The notes under the pieces: model-generated
Seen by the model: the letters and a program-made list of their open reading frames with translations, nothing else
What the model was told of the DNA's origin: nothing
The model's database searches: none
Made by a program: the position numbers and the translations under genes
Origin: JBBATK01 sp044224515
GTDB taxonomy: Bacteria > Bacteroidota > Ignavibacteria > Kapaibacteriales > NICIL-2
Length of the DNA stretch: 64,000 nucleotides
Reading direction: 5' to 3'
Assembly (NCBI GenBank): GCA_044224515.1
Contig: JBGAKH010000003.1
Coordinates: 62,001 to 126,000, forward strand
Part shown: piece by piece, positions 8,587-16,670 of the stretch
Position numbering within the stretch: position 1 is the stretch's first letter
How the letters are laid out: the number at the start of each line of letters is the position of its first letter

Positions 8587-8781
8587 CTACTCTTGTTCCA
8601 TTTGAAGGCGTTGTTGGCGGCGGATGGCCTTCATGTGGGCCAAGCGCTTGTCGACAGAGGGCTTTACGAAGAAGGCGCGAGCCTTGAATTCGCGAAGAAC
8701 GCCGCTGCGCTCATATTTTTTCTTAAAACGACGCAGAGCGCGGTCGATTGATTCGTTTCCTTGTATCGTTACACCGATCAC
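8587..8781 (-). CDS. rpsU: 30S ribosomal protein S21
   Basis: The 64-residue basic protein begins MIGVTIQGNESIDRALRRFK and continues with the KKYERSGVLREFKARAFFVKPS stretch typical of bS21, a small-subunit protein that lies near the anti-Shine-Dalgarno end of 16S rRNA and helps initiation. Its length is normal. It lies 37 bases downstream of a conserved small protein gene on the same strand and probably shares its promoter at 9278-9307. Confidence 0.97.
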   Translation of the reverse strand: MIGVTIQGNESIDRALRRFKKKYERSGVLREFKARAFFVKPSVDKRLAHMKAIRRQQRLQMEQE

Positions 8782-8818
8782 TGAAAAATCCTTGATGAAG
8801 TGAAAAATAAATTTTGAT

Positions 8819-9238
8819 TTACAGATTTTCGACCAGACGCTTCTCTTTGGCCTTTTCGAACAACACGACTATGGCGTTGCCACCGTTGGTCATGACTTCC
8901 TTAGCTCGAACGATGCCAACATCGTCCCACATCTTGTGATAAATAACATCACCGACATCGAATACCTTCTTCGGTGAGTATTGCTTTGAATCTTCGCGAG
9001 AAATACGGATATCAAAAGTCTTGTTCTTGTCTTGCTGAGCCTGGATTGCATCCAAGTTGATAAGCTGAGAGTGGTGGCTCACCGTACATCGGGCCCACTG
9101 TGTTCTTCCGCTCTCTTGCTCCATCGGCTCACCAATGAGTTCATGCTTTGTTTCGCGCATGAGAAAGGGTGAGTAAATCGTGATATACTTCGCCTTACGC
9201 GTACGCTTCTTTTCCTTCTTCTCTTCGGCTTCTGCCAT
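8819..9238 (-). CDS. Conserved small protein with C-terminal Tudor/CarD-like fold
   Basis: The 139-residue protein has a Lys/Glu-rich N-terminal tail (residues 3-16), a middle region with scattered charged residues and two His-Ser-rich turns, and a C-terminal segment FDVGDVIYHKMWDDVGIVRA followed by VVLFEKAKEKRLVE. That last part has the pattern of the small Tudor-like barrels found at the C-terminus of UvrD/PcrA and in CarD/TRCF proteins (VGD-x-V-x-H ... G-x-V ... V-x-F-x-x-x-x-K-x-L), which bind RNA polymerase. The family name is not known to me. It is co-transcribed with rpsU, which hints at a role in transcription or translation. Confidence 0.75.
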   Translation of the reverse strand: MAEAEEKKEKKRTRKAKYITIYSPFLMRETKHELIGEPMEQESGRTQWARCTVSHHSQLINLDAIQAQQDKNKTFDIRISREDSKQYSPKKVFDVGDVIYHKMWDDVGIVRAKEVMTNGGNAIVVLFEKAKEKRLVENL

Positions 9239-9277
9239 ATACAGATCCTCTCTCGGGGGTTATGGATGTTCGGACTA

Positions 9278-9307
9278 CAAAGTTACTCCAAAAATGGGGT
9301 CCGGCAA
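9278..9307 (-). promoter_or_regulatory. Bacteroidota-type promoter for the small-protein/rpsU unit
   Basis: On the minus strand TTG (9305-9307) is followed after 19 bases by TAACTTTG (9278-9285), matching TTG / TAnnTTTG. The start codon of the downstream gene lies 40 bases further on. Confidence 0.6.
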
Positions 9308-9336
9308 TGCGTGATTTTGCTGAGTCGCTCAAATAA

Positions 9337-9370
9337 AAAAAGCCTGCATATCTGTGATATGCAGGCTTTT
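9337..9370 (-). terminator. Terminator of the T9SS cargo gene
   Basis: A perfect stem AGCCTGCATATC / GATATGCAGGCT with a three-base loop, flanked by A- and T-runs; works on the minus strand 18 bases after the stop codon of the gene at 9388. Confidence 0.9.
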
Positions 9371-9387
9371 ACAGAGTTATCCCCCGT

Positions 9388-11634
9388 TTAGTGTACGACG
9401 CTGAACTTCAGCGTTGAACGACTATTGCCGAGGCTGATGTGTACGAAGTAGCTGCCGTTAGCAAGCTCAGAAGTGCCCAAAACGATCGAATTTTGACCAT
9501 TTACGAGATTCTGGCTACCACGATAGACTTCCATGCCGAGGCTGTTGACAATGCTGACTTGAGCCAAGCCGGCGGCTGACTCGAAGCGTACATTGATTGC
9601 TGCCGATGTGGGGTTCGGGCTGAGGACTGCATTGTTTGCCGCTTCCTCTACGACTCCGGCAACAAGTGCCTCAAGAACCACATTGTTTGTGACGGTGAAC
9701 ACGTTGTTCGCGCCATTGAAGTTGAGGTTCTGTGACAGATAGAAGTAACCCGGCTTGTCAATGATAATGGTGTTTGCGCCAAGTGCCAATTCGTTGAGCT
9801 CATAGCTTCCGTCTGCGGCACTGAAGGTGAAGTCAACCGGGACATTGCTGTTGTCGAGAACGGTGATCAACGCACCGGCAAGTGGTGCCGGACCTTGAAT
9901 GTGATGTCCATTGTTATCAATGATGCCACCGTCGCCATCAACACGACCCTTAAGCTTGATGATACCACGACGACCTTCTGCAGGACGGAGCTTGATCACC
10001 AAACCGGTTGTGTGTGTGGTTGAGTCCAAATTCAAGCTGGTTGAGCTAGCCCACTTGAACACAGCGAATTCATTCTGCTTGTAATAGCCTGCAACAGGAG
10101 GATGCGCTGCGGGCACACCTTGAAGAACATACTCGCCAGGTGTCATGTTGTTCATGGTCCAGTGACCCGTGGAGTCTGTTTCAACCGAACGCATGCGCTG
10201 AATGTTCTTTTCGTTGTTATTGTTGGTCTTCACCAAATACGCGATGACTGTTCCGCGAACACCGTTTCCTGCTGAGTCGATGAGTTGACCTGCAAATCCG
10301 TTGTTGTAGTTCTGACGACGCGGAAGCGAGAAGTTGATGCCGGTTCTGTTTGCGGTGGCCGGAAGTACAGTAGCGGTTGTTTGGCTAGCTGCATTCTCGA
10401 ACCACAGAGCTACAAAGTCATCACCTGCTGCTGCCTTGGCGACATAGCTATAACGACTCGATACCTTCACTTCGTAGTAGCCATCTGCATTGGTCTGAAC
10501 CGTAATCGGGCTGCCCAATGCGCCGTTAACAAGAGGATAGAAATACACGGTAGCCTTTACGCCGTTGCCACTCTGGCTGTCAACTACACGTCCTGCAAAA
10601 ACGTACTTCTGCTCTTGAGCGGCAGGAATCACTTCGAAGTTTACTTCGTTGGTATCGTTACAATCAACAGTGAAGTGCTCAGCTTGTGAGGGCTCCTTTG
10701 CGTTGTTGTACCACTCATACTCAAAGCCTTCGCCTTGTGTGCGGATGACGTAGGTGCCGGGAGGTACGCGACGGCTCCAGTGACCGTTTACAAGTGTAAC
10801 GGTGTAAACACCATCCATGAGTTGACCGGTGGAATCGACACGGTAGATCTTAACCGTACCGTTCATCGGGTTGTTTGACGTGTCGCGAACATTGCCTACA
10901 AACCAGGCACATCCTTCACCGTTATTGTTGTTGCCTTCGCCAACCGTAATGGTCCAGCTCTGATAAACTTTCACGGAATCGTCGTTGTCCAGATATGCCA
11001 TGATTTTCACTTCCACTACCTTGTCGGTATTGGGAGCCGTCCATGTAATCTCACCGGTGATGCTGTCGATAGTCATTCCGTCCGGACCATTGATAATCTT
11101 ATAACGGATGTGCGAGTTCTTCGATGAATCACTGCACACGACATGCGATTCGTAATGGTATGTGCCGCCGCGATTAACCGTTTTACCCGGTGTTGTTGTG
11201 AAACGGAGGGCAGTTTCCGTGTTCTTGACGGTCAGAGTAAAGACTTTAATACCGGTGCGATTACTCTCGCCACTGTTGTTGTAGGCCTTAATGTAGAACG
11301 TGTAGGTTCCTGCAGAAAGCTGACCAATCGTCTTGTAAAACCAGCCGGCAGAATCGCCATCGACGACTGTAGCCACAAGCTGAAACTGAGACTCATCTTC
11401 GGTTTGACCGTTGGCCATATAAATATGATAACCAACTGCCTTCTTCGATGAATCATCGTAAGCTGAATAGTACCACTTCAAATAAACATTGAACTTGGTA
11501 GTTCCAAAAATCTGCTCCGATGTTGCAGAAAACTCTCGCGGCGGATTCGGCTTCGAATCTGCCTTGACCGTTCCTATGCTCAAGAAGAGAGCAACCAGGA
11601 AGAGGCAAAGTGTATGGAGTATGCGCATATGCAC
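9388..11634 (-). CDS. Large exported protein with Ig-like repeats and T9SS sorting domain
   Basis: This 748-residue protein is predicted to be secreted and placed at the cell surface by the type IX system. After a signal peptide (residues 3-25) comes a fibronectin type III-like domain (about 30-135), a cadherin/He_PIG-like Ig domain with GMTIDSITGEITWTAP (about 140-230), then a row of carboxypeptidase-regulatory-like or CnaB-like beta sandwiches (about 245-650; for example GRVVDSQSGNGVKATVYFYP and GQLIDSAGNGVRGTVIAYL). The last 80 residues form the type A sorting domain: SPNPTSAAINVRFES, GMEVYRGSQN, LANGSYFVHI. No enzyme domain is seen, so it is probably structural or adhesive. ATGs at residues 1 and 3 are both possible starts. 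Confidence 0.9.
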   Translation of the reverse strand: MHMRILHTLCLFLVALFLSIGTVKADSKPNPPREFSATSEQIFGTTKFNVYLKWYYSAYDDSSKKAVGYHIYMANGQTEDESQFQLVATVVDGDSAGWFYKTIGQLSAGTYTFYIKAYNNSGESNRTGIKVFTLTVKNTETALRFTTTPGKTVNRGGTYHYESHVVCSDSSKNSHIRYKIINGPDGMTIDSITGEITWTAPNTDKVVEVKIMAYLDNDDSVKVYQSWTITVGEGNNNNGEGCAWFVGNVRDTSNNPMNGTVKIYRVDSTGQLMDGVYTVTLVNGHWSRRVPPGTYVIRTQGEGFEYEWYNNAKEPSQAEHFTVDCNDTNEVNFEVIPAAQEQKYVFAGRVVDSQSGNGVKATVYFYPLVNGALGSPITVQTNADGYYEVKVSSRYSYVAKAAAGDDFVALWFENAASQTTATVLPATANRTGINFSLPRRQNYNNGFAGQLIDSAGNGVRGTVIAYLVKTNNNNEKNIQRMRSVETDSTGHWTMNNMTPGEYVLQGVPAAHPPVAGYYKQNEFAVFKWASSTSLNLDSTTHTTGLVIKLRPAEGRRGIIKLKGRVDGDGGIIDNNGHHIQGPAPLAGALITVLDNSNVPVDFTFSAADGSYELNELALGANTIIIDKPGYFYLSQNLNFNGANNVFTVTNNVVLEALVAGVVEEAANNAVLSPNPTSAAINVRFESAAGLAQVSIVNSLGMEVYRGSQNLVNGQNSIVLGTSELANGSYFVHISLGNSRSTLKFSVVH

Positions 11635-11673
11635 CTTGGTATTAGTGGAGAAATAGAATGAGAAGTATGATGT

Positions 11674-11736
11674 CTGCTTAGATTCTGCTTAGATTCTGCT
11701 TAGATTCTGCTTAGATTCTGCTTTGATTCTGCTTTG
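11674..11736. repeat. 11-base tandem repeat, 5.7 copies
   Basis: The unit CTGCTTAGATT is repeated exactly four times (11674-11717), then once with one change (CTGCTTTGATT), then partially. It begins 39 bases upstream of the start codon of the T9SS cargo gene, inside its expected promoter region, so copy-number change could alter expression. Confidence 0.9.
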
Positions 11737-12337
11737 TCGATGCGCCAATGCTCTTGAAGGCTATCACTCCGGCAAACTCATTGGCATGGCAAGTATGAGT
11801 TTCCCGAGTGCCGTGGAGACCTTCGCCACATTTCTACAAGTTCACGCAAGTTCTCAATATGTGGAAAAAAGTTCTAATGGCCGCAATTTGCTGTTTTACG
11901 AGGTTTTTGCGACCGTCGGAACTATTTGAAATAGCACGCTCGACTGTGAAGCATGGTATAGATCCGGTGGACTCACACATACGAATCTCCAACGTGGGTT
12001 TCCGTTTTGGATTTTTGCGTGGAATCCTCAGCTCACTGTTCAGGATGTCGCCGACCTACCTAAACCCCGCTGCTCCGCAGTGTCGAGATTGACGCGGCTT
12101 GAAACAATCCGTTTCAGTCGGATTGATAATTTTTTAGCGTCGAAATCTGACCCCGCGAGAGCGCGGCGTGCATAGACGAATCCTCACGAATATCTCGATT
12201 TCCGGGGAGTATTGAGGGTTTTCTAGATCATTCCCAAGAATTGCGCTGTAGGACAGCGTGCCTCGCCCCTCCGGCTCGGATAATGAATGTCGTAAAATCC
12301 CGGGTGCAGACCCACCTTCGCGGTCATGTTATGCCTT

Positions 12338-12356
12338 GGTAACATCATGGTAACAT
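12338..12356. promoter_or_regulatory. Pho-box-like direct repeat upstream of a porin gene
   Basis: GGTAACAT occurs at 12338-12345 and 12349-12356. On the complementary strand this reads TGTTACC-ATGA-TGTTACC: a 7-base direct repeat with 4-base spacer and 11-base period, the geometry bound by PhoB/PhoP-type response regulators. It lies about 120 bases upstream of an OprP-like porin gene. Resemblance to the E. coli consensus (CTGTCAT) is partial. Confidence 0.4.
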
Positions 12357-12476
12357 TGGCCTAACACTGCCATAATAATTTCGAAGACGAAGGAAGGAGA
12401 CGGTTTTTCGGCCCAGAGTCGAGACCATAAACGATCTCCGTATCAGTTTCATCTACTTACATATAGGAATCAGGGC

Positions 12477-13589
12477 ATGATACGATTCTACCTCTGTGTA
12501 CTTGCTGTTCTTGGTATCAGCACAATCGCGTTCGCGCAAGATCAAAAAACGGAATATGGTCCAAAACTCTCCGGAGTTCTCTACACCCGTTGGGAGTGGA
12601 ACCAAGCCGGAGCCGGCGCAACAGAAAAAGACTTCAACCAATTCGCCATGGAGCGCTTGTACTTAAATGCTCGCGGTCCGTTGGCCGAAGACCTAAGCTT
12701 CCGCGCTACCTTGGATGTTTACTCTATCGGTGCTTCAGACGTCGGTCTTGCAACCGGTTCTACCAAGAACCTAAATGCAATGGTGCAACTCAAGTATGCA
12801 TACTTCGATTGGAAAGCAGCATCATGGGTCAGTATTCGTGGTGGTATGCAGAACTCTGAATGGATTGACTACGTTGAGAGCCTGTGGAAGTATCGCGGCA
12901 TTGCGAAAACATTGACTGATGATCGTGGTCTTACTTCATCTTCGGATCTTGGTCTCAGCGCAATTTTCAAATTGCCGAGCAAATTGGGCGACGTACAAGC
13001 ATGCGTTTTTAACGGTAATGGCTTCCGTAATGCTGAAGCAAATCGCTTCAAGGATATTGCTTTGCGAGCGACGATTACTCCCTTGATGAAAGGTGGCGGA
13101 GACTTCAAGAATCTGCAAGTGGCTGCCCGCTACTATACCGGAAACACCGGACTCGGTGTGTCACGCTCACGTCTTGGCGTGTTGGCTGCATTGCCGCACG
13201 ACAAATTCTCCATCACAGCAGAGTACACCATGGCTCAAGACAATGTGACCGACATCAGCGCAAACACTGTGAAGATCACCGGTCTCTCTCTCATGGGAGA
13301 AATCAAAGGCAATATCGTGAGCGAAGACTTGGCTAAGCTGGCTATCGTTGGACGCTTCGACAGCTACAATCCCAATACAGAGTTGACCGATGCACAGCGC
13401 ACCACAACCGCCGCTGCAACCTTCACAAAGCTCATTCTTGGTTTGAGCTGTAAAATCTCGAATCCCATTACTGCAGTTCTGGACTATCAAACGATGACCT
13501 ACGGTACAGCAGACTTGCTTACAAAGTGGGATGGAACGAAGACCAGTACAGATAGCCGACTGTATCTTCACTTCATCGTCAATCTCTAA
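12477..13589 (+). CDS. Phosphate-selective porin O/P-like outer-membrane protein
   Basis: The 370-residue protein has a signal peptide (MIRFYLCVLAVLGISTIAFA) and then the pattern of a 16-strand porin: GVLYTRWEWNQ near the N-terminus, a conserved block FAMERLYLNARGPLAEDLSF, RGGMQNSEWIDYVESLWKYR, and a final strand ending YLHFIVNL. This corresponds to the OprO/OprP-related porins common in the FCB group, which let anions such as phosphate or polyphosphate cross the outer membrane. Substrate cannot be settled from sequence; the Pho-box-like repeat upstream supports phosphate. It is a single-gene unit closed by a strong terminator. Confidence 0.7.
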   Translation: MIRFYLCVLAVLGISTIAFAQDQKTEYGPKLSGVLYTRWEWNQAGAGATEKDFNQFAMERLYLNARGPLAEDLSFRATLDVYSIGASDVGLATGSTKNLNAMVQLKYAYFDWKAASWVSIRGGMQNSEWIDYVESLWKYRGIAKTLTDDRGLTSSSDLGLSAIFKLPSKLGDVQACVFNGNGFRNAEANRFKDIALRATITPLMKGGGDFKNLQVAARYYTGNTGLGVSRSRLGVLAALPHDKFSITAEYTMAQDNVTDISANTVKITGLSLMGEIKGNIVSEDLAKLAIVGRFDSYNPNTELTDAQRTTTAAATFTKLILGLSCKISNPITAVLDYQTMTYGTADLLTKWDGTKTSTDSRLYLHFIVNL

Positions 13590-13623
13590 ACCTCGACACA
13601 CCACAACCTTCTCGACAGAGAAC

Positions 13624-13658
13624 AGCCGAAGTGGCCTTGCTACTTCGGCTTTCTTTTT
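13624..13658 (+). terminator. Terminator of the porin gene
   Basis: AGCCGAAGT (13624-13632) pairs with ACTTCGGCT (13642-13650), followed by TTCTTTTT. Confidence 0.9.
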
Positions 13659-13760
13659 GGTGTGTGCCGAGAGTTTGCTTCAGTCCGAAGGTACTCGTAT
13701 GCTATGTTGGCTCGCTCCGCTATGTTGCAGGAGCACGTACAATCACATCGACCAACTCTC

Positions 13761-14888
13761 ATGCATCCGGATACTCGAGCCGTACACGGCGCTGACCTTC
13801 ACGATACCAATGCCTCGGCTGTGGCCAGTCCGATTTACCTAAGCACGACCTTCAAGCGCGAGCCTGACGGCAGCATTGGTTCGTACCTCTACTCTCGCTA
13901 TGCAAACCCTAACAGAGATCAGTTTGAAAAAGCTCTTTGCGAAGCCGAGGGAGGTCAACGAGCCTATGCCTTTGCATCGGGTTTGGCTGCCTGTTCAGCA
14001 GTCTTGCAGTGTCTGCAAAGTGGTGATCGTGTTATAATTCCTGATGACGCCTACTATGGTTTGCGCTCAATGCTGACGGAGATATTCTCGCGCTTTGGAA
14101 TAGGCTTCAGCATGGTCGATATGACGAAGCCGCTTCAATTACGTGAAGCGCTTCAAGAACAAGCTCAATTGGTGTGGCTGGAGTCGCCATCAAATCCATT
14201 GATCAAAATCACCGACATCGCCGCACTCTGTGCTATTGCAAAAGAACATGCAGTGCCGGTGTTGTGCGATAACACATGGGCGACACCCTACCTCCAACAA
14301 CCCATACCGTTGGGATGCGATATGGTACTTCACTCAGTTACGAAGTATATCGGTGGGCACAGTGATGTTCTCATGGGTGCGCTCGTTTGCGCTACCGACG
14401 ACGAGTTCTCGCAACGTCTGCGACGCATTCAGATGCTGTGCGGAGCCGTTCCCTCACCTTTCGAATGCTACCTGGCTGCTCGTGGCTTGCAGACACTTCC
14501 AACACGTCTGCGTGCGGCATGTAGATCTGCTGAACGTTTTGCTCAACACTTTGCGTCACATCCTGATGTCGAGTCGGTCCTTTATCCCGGTTTGCCTTCA
14601 CATCCACAGCACAACATTGCGGCGGCCCAAATGCACATGCCGGGTGCTATGATGTCCATCATGATTCGCGGCAGTGAGGAACGCGCACTCGCCGTCGCGG
14701 CCTCGTTGCAGGTCTTCAGTCATGCAACCAGTTTGGGGAGTGTGGAGAGTTTGGTTGAACATAGAAAATCCGTGGAACCCGCAGATTCGCGTACGCCGGG
14801 GAATCTTTTGAGATTTTCGATTGGACTGGAGGCGGTGGAAGATCTGATTGCGGATCTTGAGCAAGGTTTGAGTGCAGTGCGCTCGTAG
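13761..14888 (+). CDS. Cystathionine gamma-synthase/beta-lyase family PLP enzyme
   Basis: A fold-type I PLP enzyme of the Cys/Met metabolism family, acting in transsulfuration or methionine metabolism. Seen: the family N-terminus MHPDTRAVH, Tyr/Arg of the phosphate site in YSRYANPNRDQFEKALCEAE, the PLP-ring stacking region FASGLAACSAVLQ, the aspartate loop VLCDNTWATPYLQQP, the PLP lysine in HSVTKYIGGHSDVLMGAL, and the C-terminal SLGSVESLVEH. The start is placed at 13761: earlier in-frame codons begin directly behind the preceding terminator and add residues foreign to the family. With it the length is 375 residues, near the usual 380-400. Whether it works as gamma-synthase, beta-lyase or gamma-lyase cannot be told from sequence. 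Confidence 0.9.
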   Translation: MHPDTRAVHGADLHDTNASAVASPIYLSTTFKREPDGSIGSYLYSRYANPNRDQFEKALCEAEGGQRAYAFASGLAACSAVLQCLQSGDRVIIPDDAYYGLRSMLTEIFSRFGIGFSMVDMTKPLQLREALQEQAQLVWLESPSNPLIKITDIAALCAIAKEHAVPVLCDNTWATPYLQQPIPLGCDMVLHSVTKYIGGHSDVLMGALVCATDDEFSQRLRRIQMLCGAVPSPFECYLAARGLQTLPTRLRAACRSAERFAQHFASHPDVESVLYPGLPSHPQHNIAAAQMHMPGAMMSIMIRGSEERALAVAASLQVFSHATSLGSVESLVEHRKSVEPADSRTPGNLLRFSIGLEAVEDLIADLEQGLSAVRS

Positions 14889-14964
14889 ATTCCAAGCGGC
14901 TGCGAAGCAGACGCATGAGCAAAAGCTCTCAGCTACTTCTTCATGGTAGTCAGAGGGCTTTGGA

Positions 14965-15759
14965 TTAATCGCGGCCCAAAATCTTTATGGCCGGAATCTC
15001 GGGAAGTAGTTGTCGTTGATAGAGTAACTGCAAGGTCGGCTCCAGGCTTTGTTCCAGAGCATCGGACCATTTCCATTCTATACAACCCTCGCGGCACTCT
15101 GTGTCGGCTACCGCTTCATCTTCGCGACACTGTTCGGCGTCGGCCAAGTCATGCTGCGCAATGTCGCGACAAAATGCGCTCAAGCGTTCGAGCACAGCAT
15201 CTTGCTCTGTACCGGCGTCGAGCACATACTCGCTGCGGCATACCCACATTGCCATTGGGAGAGGCATGGAGTAGGCCACATCCCACTCCTCGGCGATATC
15301 CAATCCACGTGCATCTCCTAAGTCCTTCGACCAACCTAATACACATTCGGATTGTTCGATGGCTTCTTGCCAGCTGCCCGAAAATGACGTGACCGGAACG
15401 GAGATGTCGTACTGCTCCTCTAACAACAGCGCTGCGCAGTGCATGAGATAATCGTCCGGATGCGCACTGGCGATGCTGTGTACTTCGCCCAGGTGCTGGG
15501 CAAAGACGATGCGACCGGTGTTGGTCCATCCACGAAGCATGCACGCCGTTGTAGGAATAATGCGAAAGTCAGCATGGAGGACGCCGCTGCCGTATCCAAG
15601 TGGACTCAACAGGGCTATGTCCACCATATTGTTCAACAGAAGCTTTGTGCACTCTACTTCCGGTAGACGAAGAATTCGTGTGGTGTGCTCTTGTGCATAG
15701 CGCTCTGCTGCTGCGCAGAGAGGATCAAAGAACGGATTGTCAGGCAATGCTACTCTCAT
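14965..15759 (-). CDS. MqnA-like (chorismate dehydratase family) protein
   Basis: The 264-residue product has the bilobed periplasmic-binding-like pattern of the VitK2_biosynth family (MqnA/MqnD): an N-terminal strand MRVALPDNPFFDPL, LLLNNMVDIALLSPLGYGSG (family: L-x-x-G-x-x-D-x-A-L-x-P), an SV-x-L-like strand, and late in the protein DLG followed by SMPLPMAMWV (family: TGLPFVFAVW). MqnA makes 3-enolpyruvylbenzoate from chorismate at the start of the futalosine route to menaquinone. Conservation is low, so a divergent paralogue with another role is possible. Its ATG overlaps the stop of the upstream esterase gene (TAATG), indicating coupled translation; a start 87 bases earlier would lie inside that gene. 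Confidence 0.55.
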   Translation of the reverse strand: MRVALPDNPFFDPLCAAAERYAQEHTTRILRLPEVECTKLLLNNMVDIALLSPLGYGSGVLHADFRIIPTTACMLRGWTNTGRIVFAQHLGEVHSIASAHPDDYLMHCAALLLEEQYDISVPVTSFSGSWQEAIEQSECVLGWSKDLGDARGLDIAEEWDVAYSMPLPMAMWVCRSEYVLDAGTEQDAVLERLSAFCRDIAQHDLADAEQCREDEAVADTECREGCIEWKWSDALEQSLEPTLQLLYQRQLLPEIPAIKILGRD

Positions 15760-16502
15760 TAGACTCCCTGCGCGAACCACTTGTTGAGTGCATTCGGCAG
15801 CATGTCGCGCCATGTTGGCCAGTCGTGCATGTACTCTTTGCTCCATACATCCACGTAATTCGGGATGCCTTTTTGTCCGAGCAAGATTCCCATTTCGGTC
15901 GACGATTGCGGATGCTCGTAGTCGCCTTGACCTGTCATAAAGTAGATATGGCGCTTGCGCTGGAGCATTGGCAAGTAGTGCGCATCGTTAAGACCGGGCA
16001 AGTAGTGTACAGGTGAATTGTAAAAACAATTTTCATCCCAGTACTTACCGGTATACATTTTCAAGTTGTAGGTGCCGCTCATGGCTATGGTTCCATCAAA
16101 GAGGTCAGGACGACGAAACAGAGAGTTCGCCGCATGGTAGGCACCGAGAGAAACACCGCTAGTAATGATGGGCACGCGGCCATTACAATCATTGTAAATG
16201 AAAGGCACAACTTCCTCGGAGATGTAGCCGTTGTACTGTTGGTGGCGTATGGCTTTATCCCGCGGCTTCATCGAAGAGTTTAACCAGCTTTCGCTGTTAA
16301 TCGAATTGATCGAGTAGACTTTCACTTTGCCGGCTTCGATAAAAGGCTTCAGCGAAGCAATAAGGTAAAAGCGTTCGTATTCCAAATAGTCGGCCGCCGC
16401 ACTAGGAAACATCAACAGGGCAAAGCCATATGTTCCGTAAGCAACAATTTCCATGTTCTTGTTCAGGCGTGGACTCCACCAGCTGCGGATTTCGCGTCTC
16501 AT
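15759..16502 (-). CDS. Alpha/beta-hydrolase, esterase family
   Basis: A 247-residue cytoplasmic protein of the putative-esterase (COG4947-like) group. The nucleophile elbow is GVSLG in TSGVSLGAYHAANSLFRRPD; a late DYEHPQSSTEMG and HDWPTWRDMLP supply the likely acid and histidine of the triad. The ATG at 16500-16502 is chosen because the family begins MRREIRSWWSPRL; the upstream extension in frame is not protein-like. The gene is divergent from purF and is coupled by overlap to the MqnA-like gene. Substrate unknown. A TAnnTTTG -7 motif lies upstream on the minus strand at 16532-16539, without a clear -33 partner. Confidence 0.85.
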   Translation of the reverse strand: MRREIRSWWSPRLNKNMEIVAYGTYGFALLMFPSAAADYLEYERFYLIASLKPFIEAGKVKVYSINSINSESWLNSSMKPRDKAIRHQQYNGYISEEVVPFIYNDCNGRVPIITSGVSLGAYHAANSLFRRPDLFDGTIAMSGTYNLKMYTGKYWDENCFYNSPVHYLPGLNDAHYLPMLQRKRHIYFMTGQGDYEHPQSSTEMGILLGQKGIPNYVDVWSKEYMHDWPTWRDMLPNALNKWFAQGV

Positions 16503-16621
16503 ACGTGGCTCTAGAGATGGTAATAAAGGTGCAAATATACGGAAATGGGTCTTGAGCCTTGGGGTGAAAGGGCTTATCGATCTGCTACGTGACCCAGCCC
16601 CGTTAATGCATTCGGATTCCG

Positions 16622-16629
16622 TAAATTTG
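16622..16629 (+). promoter_or_regulatory. Promoter -7 motif upstream of purF
   Basis: TAAATTTG matches the TAnnTTTG element and lies 41 bases before the purF ATG. I do not see a good TTG partner at the expected distance, so confidence is limited. Confidence 0.4.
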
Positions 16630-16670
16630 TAGACCATTCTTCTCTAACCACCGATTCCGGCTCAAATTTT

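Larger units (their letters stand above)
11635..12476. other. Long intergenic region with repeats and hairpins
   Basis: This 842-base gap separates two divergently transcribed genes. It holds the 11-base tandem repeat (11674-11736), several small GC-rich hairpins (for example CGCTGT-AGG-ACAGCG at 12244-12258), and a Pho-box-like repeat near 12338-12356. Open frames inside it have no protein-like composition. Confidence 0.6.

Noticed and set aside
11808..12092. Open frames in the gap upstream of the porin gene
   Set aside because: No family resemblance, no ribosome binding site and an amino-acid mix typical of non-coding sequence.
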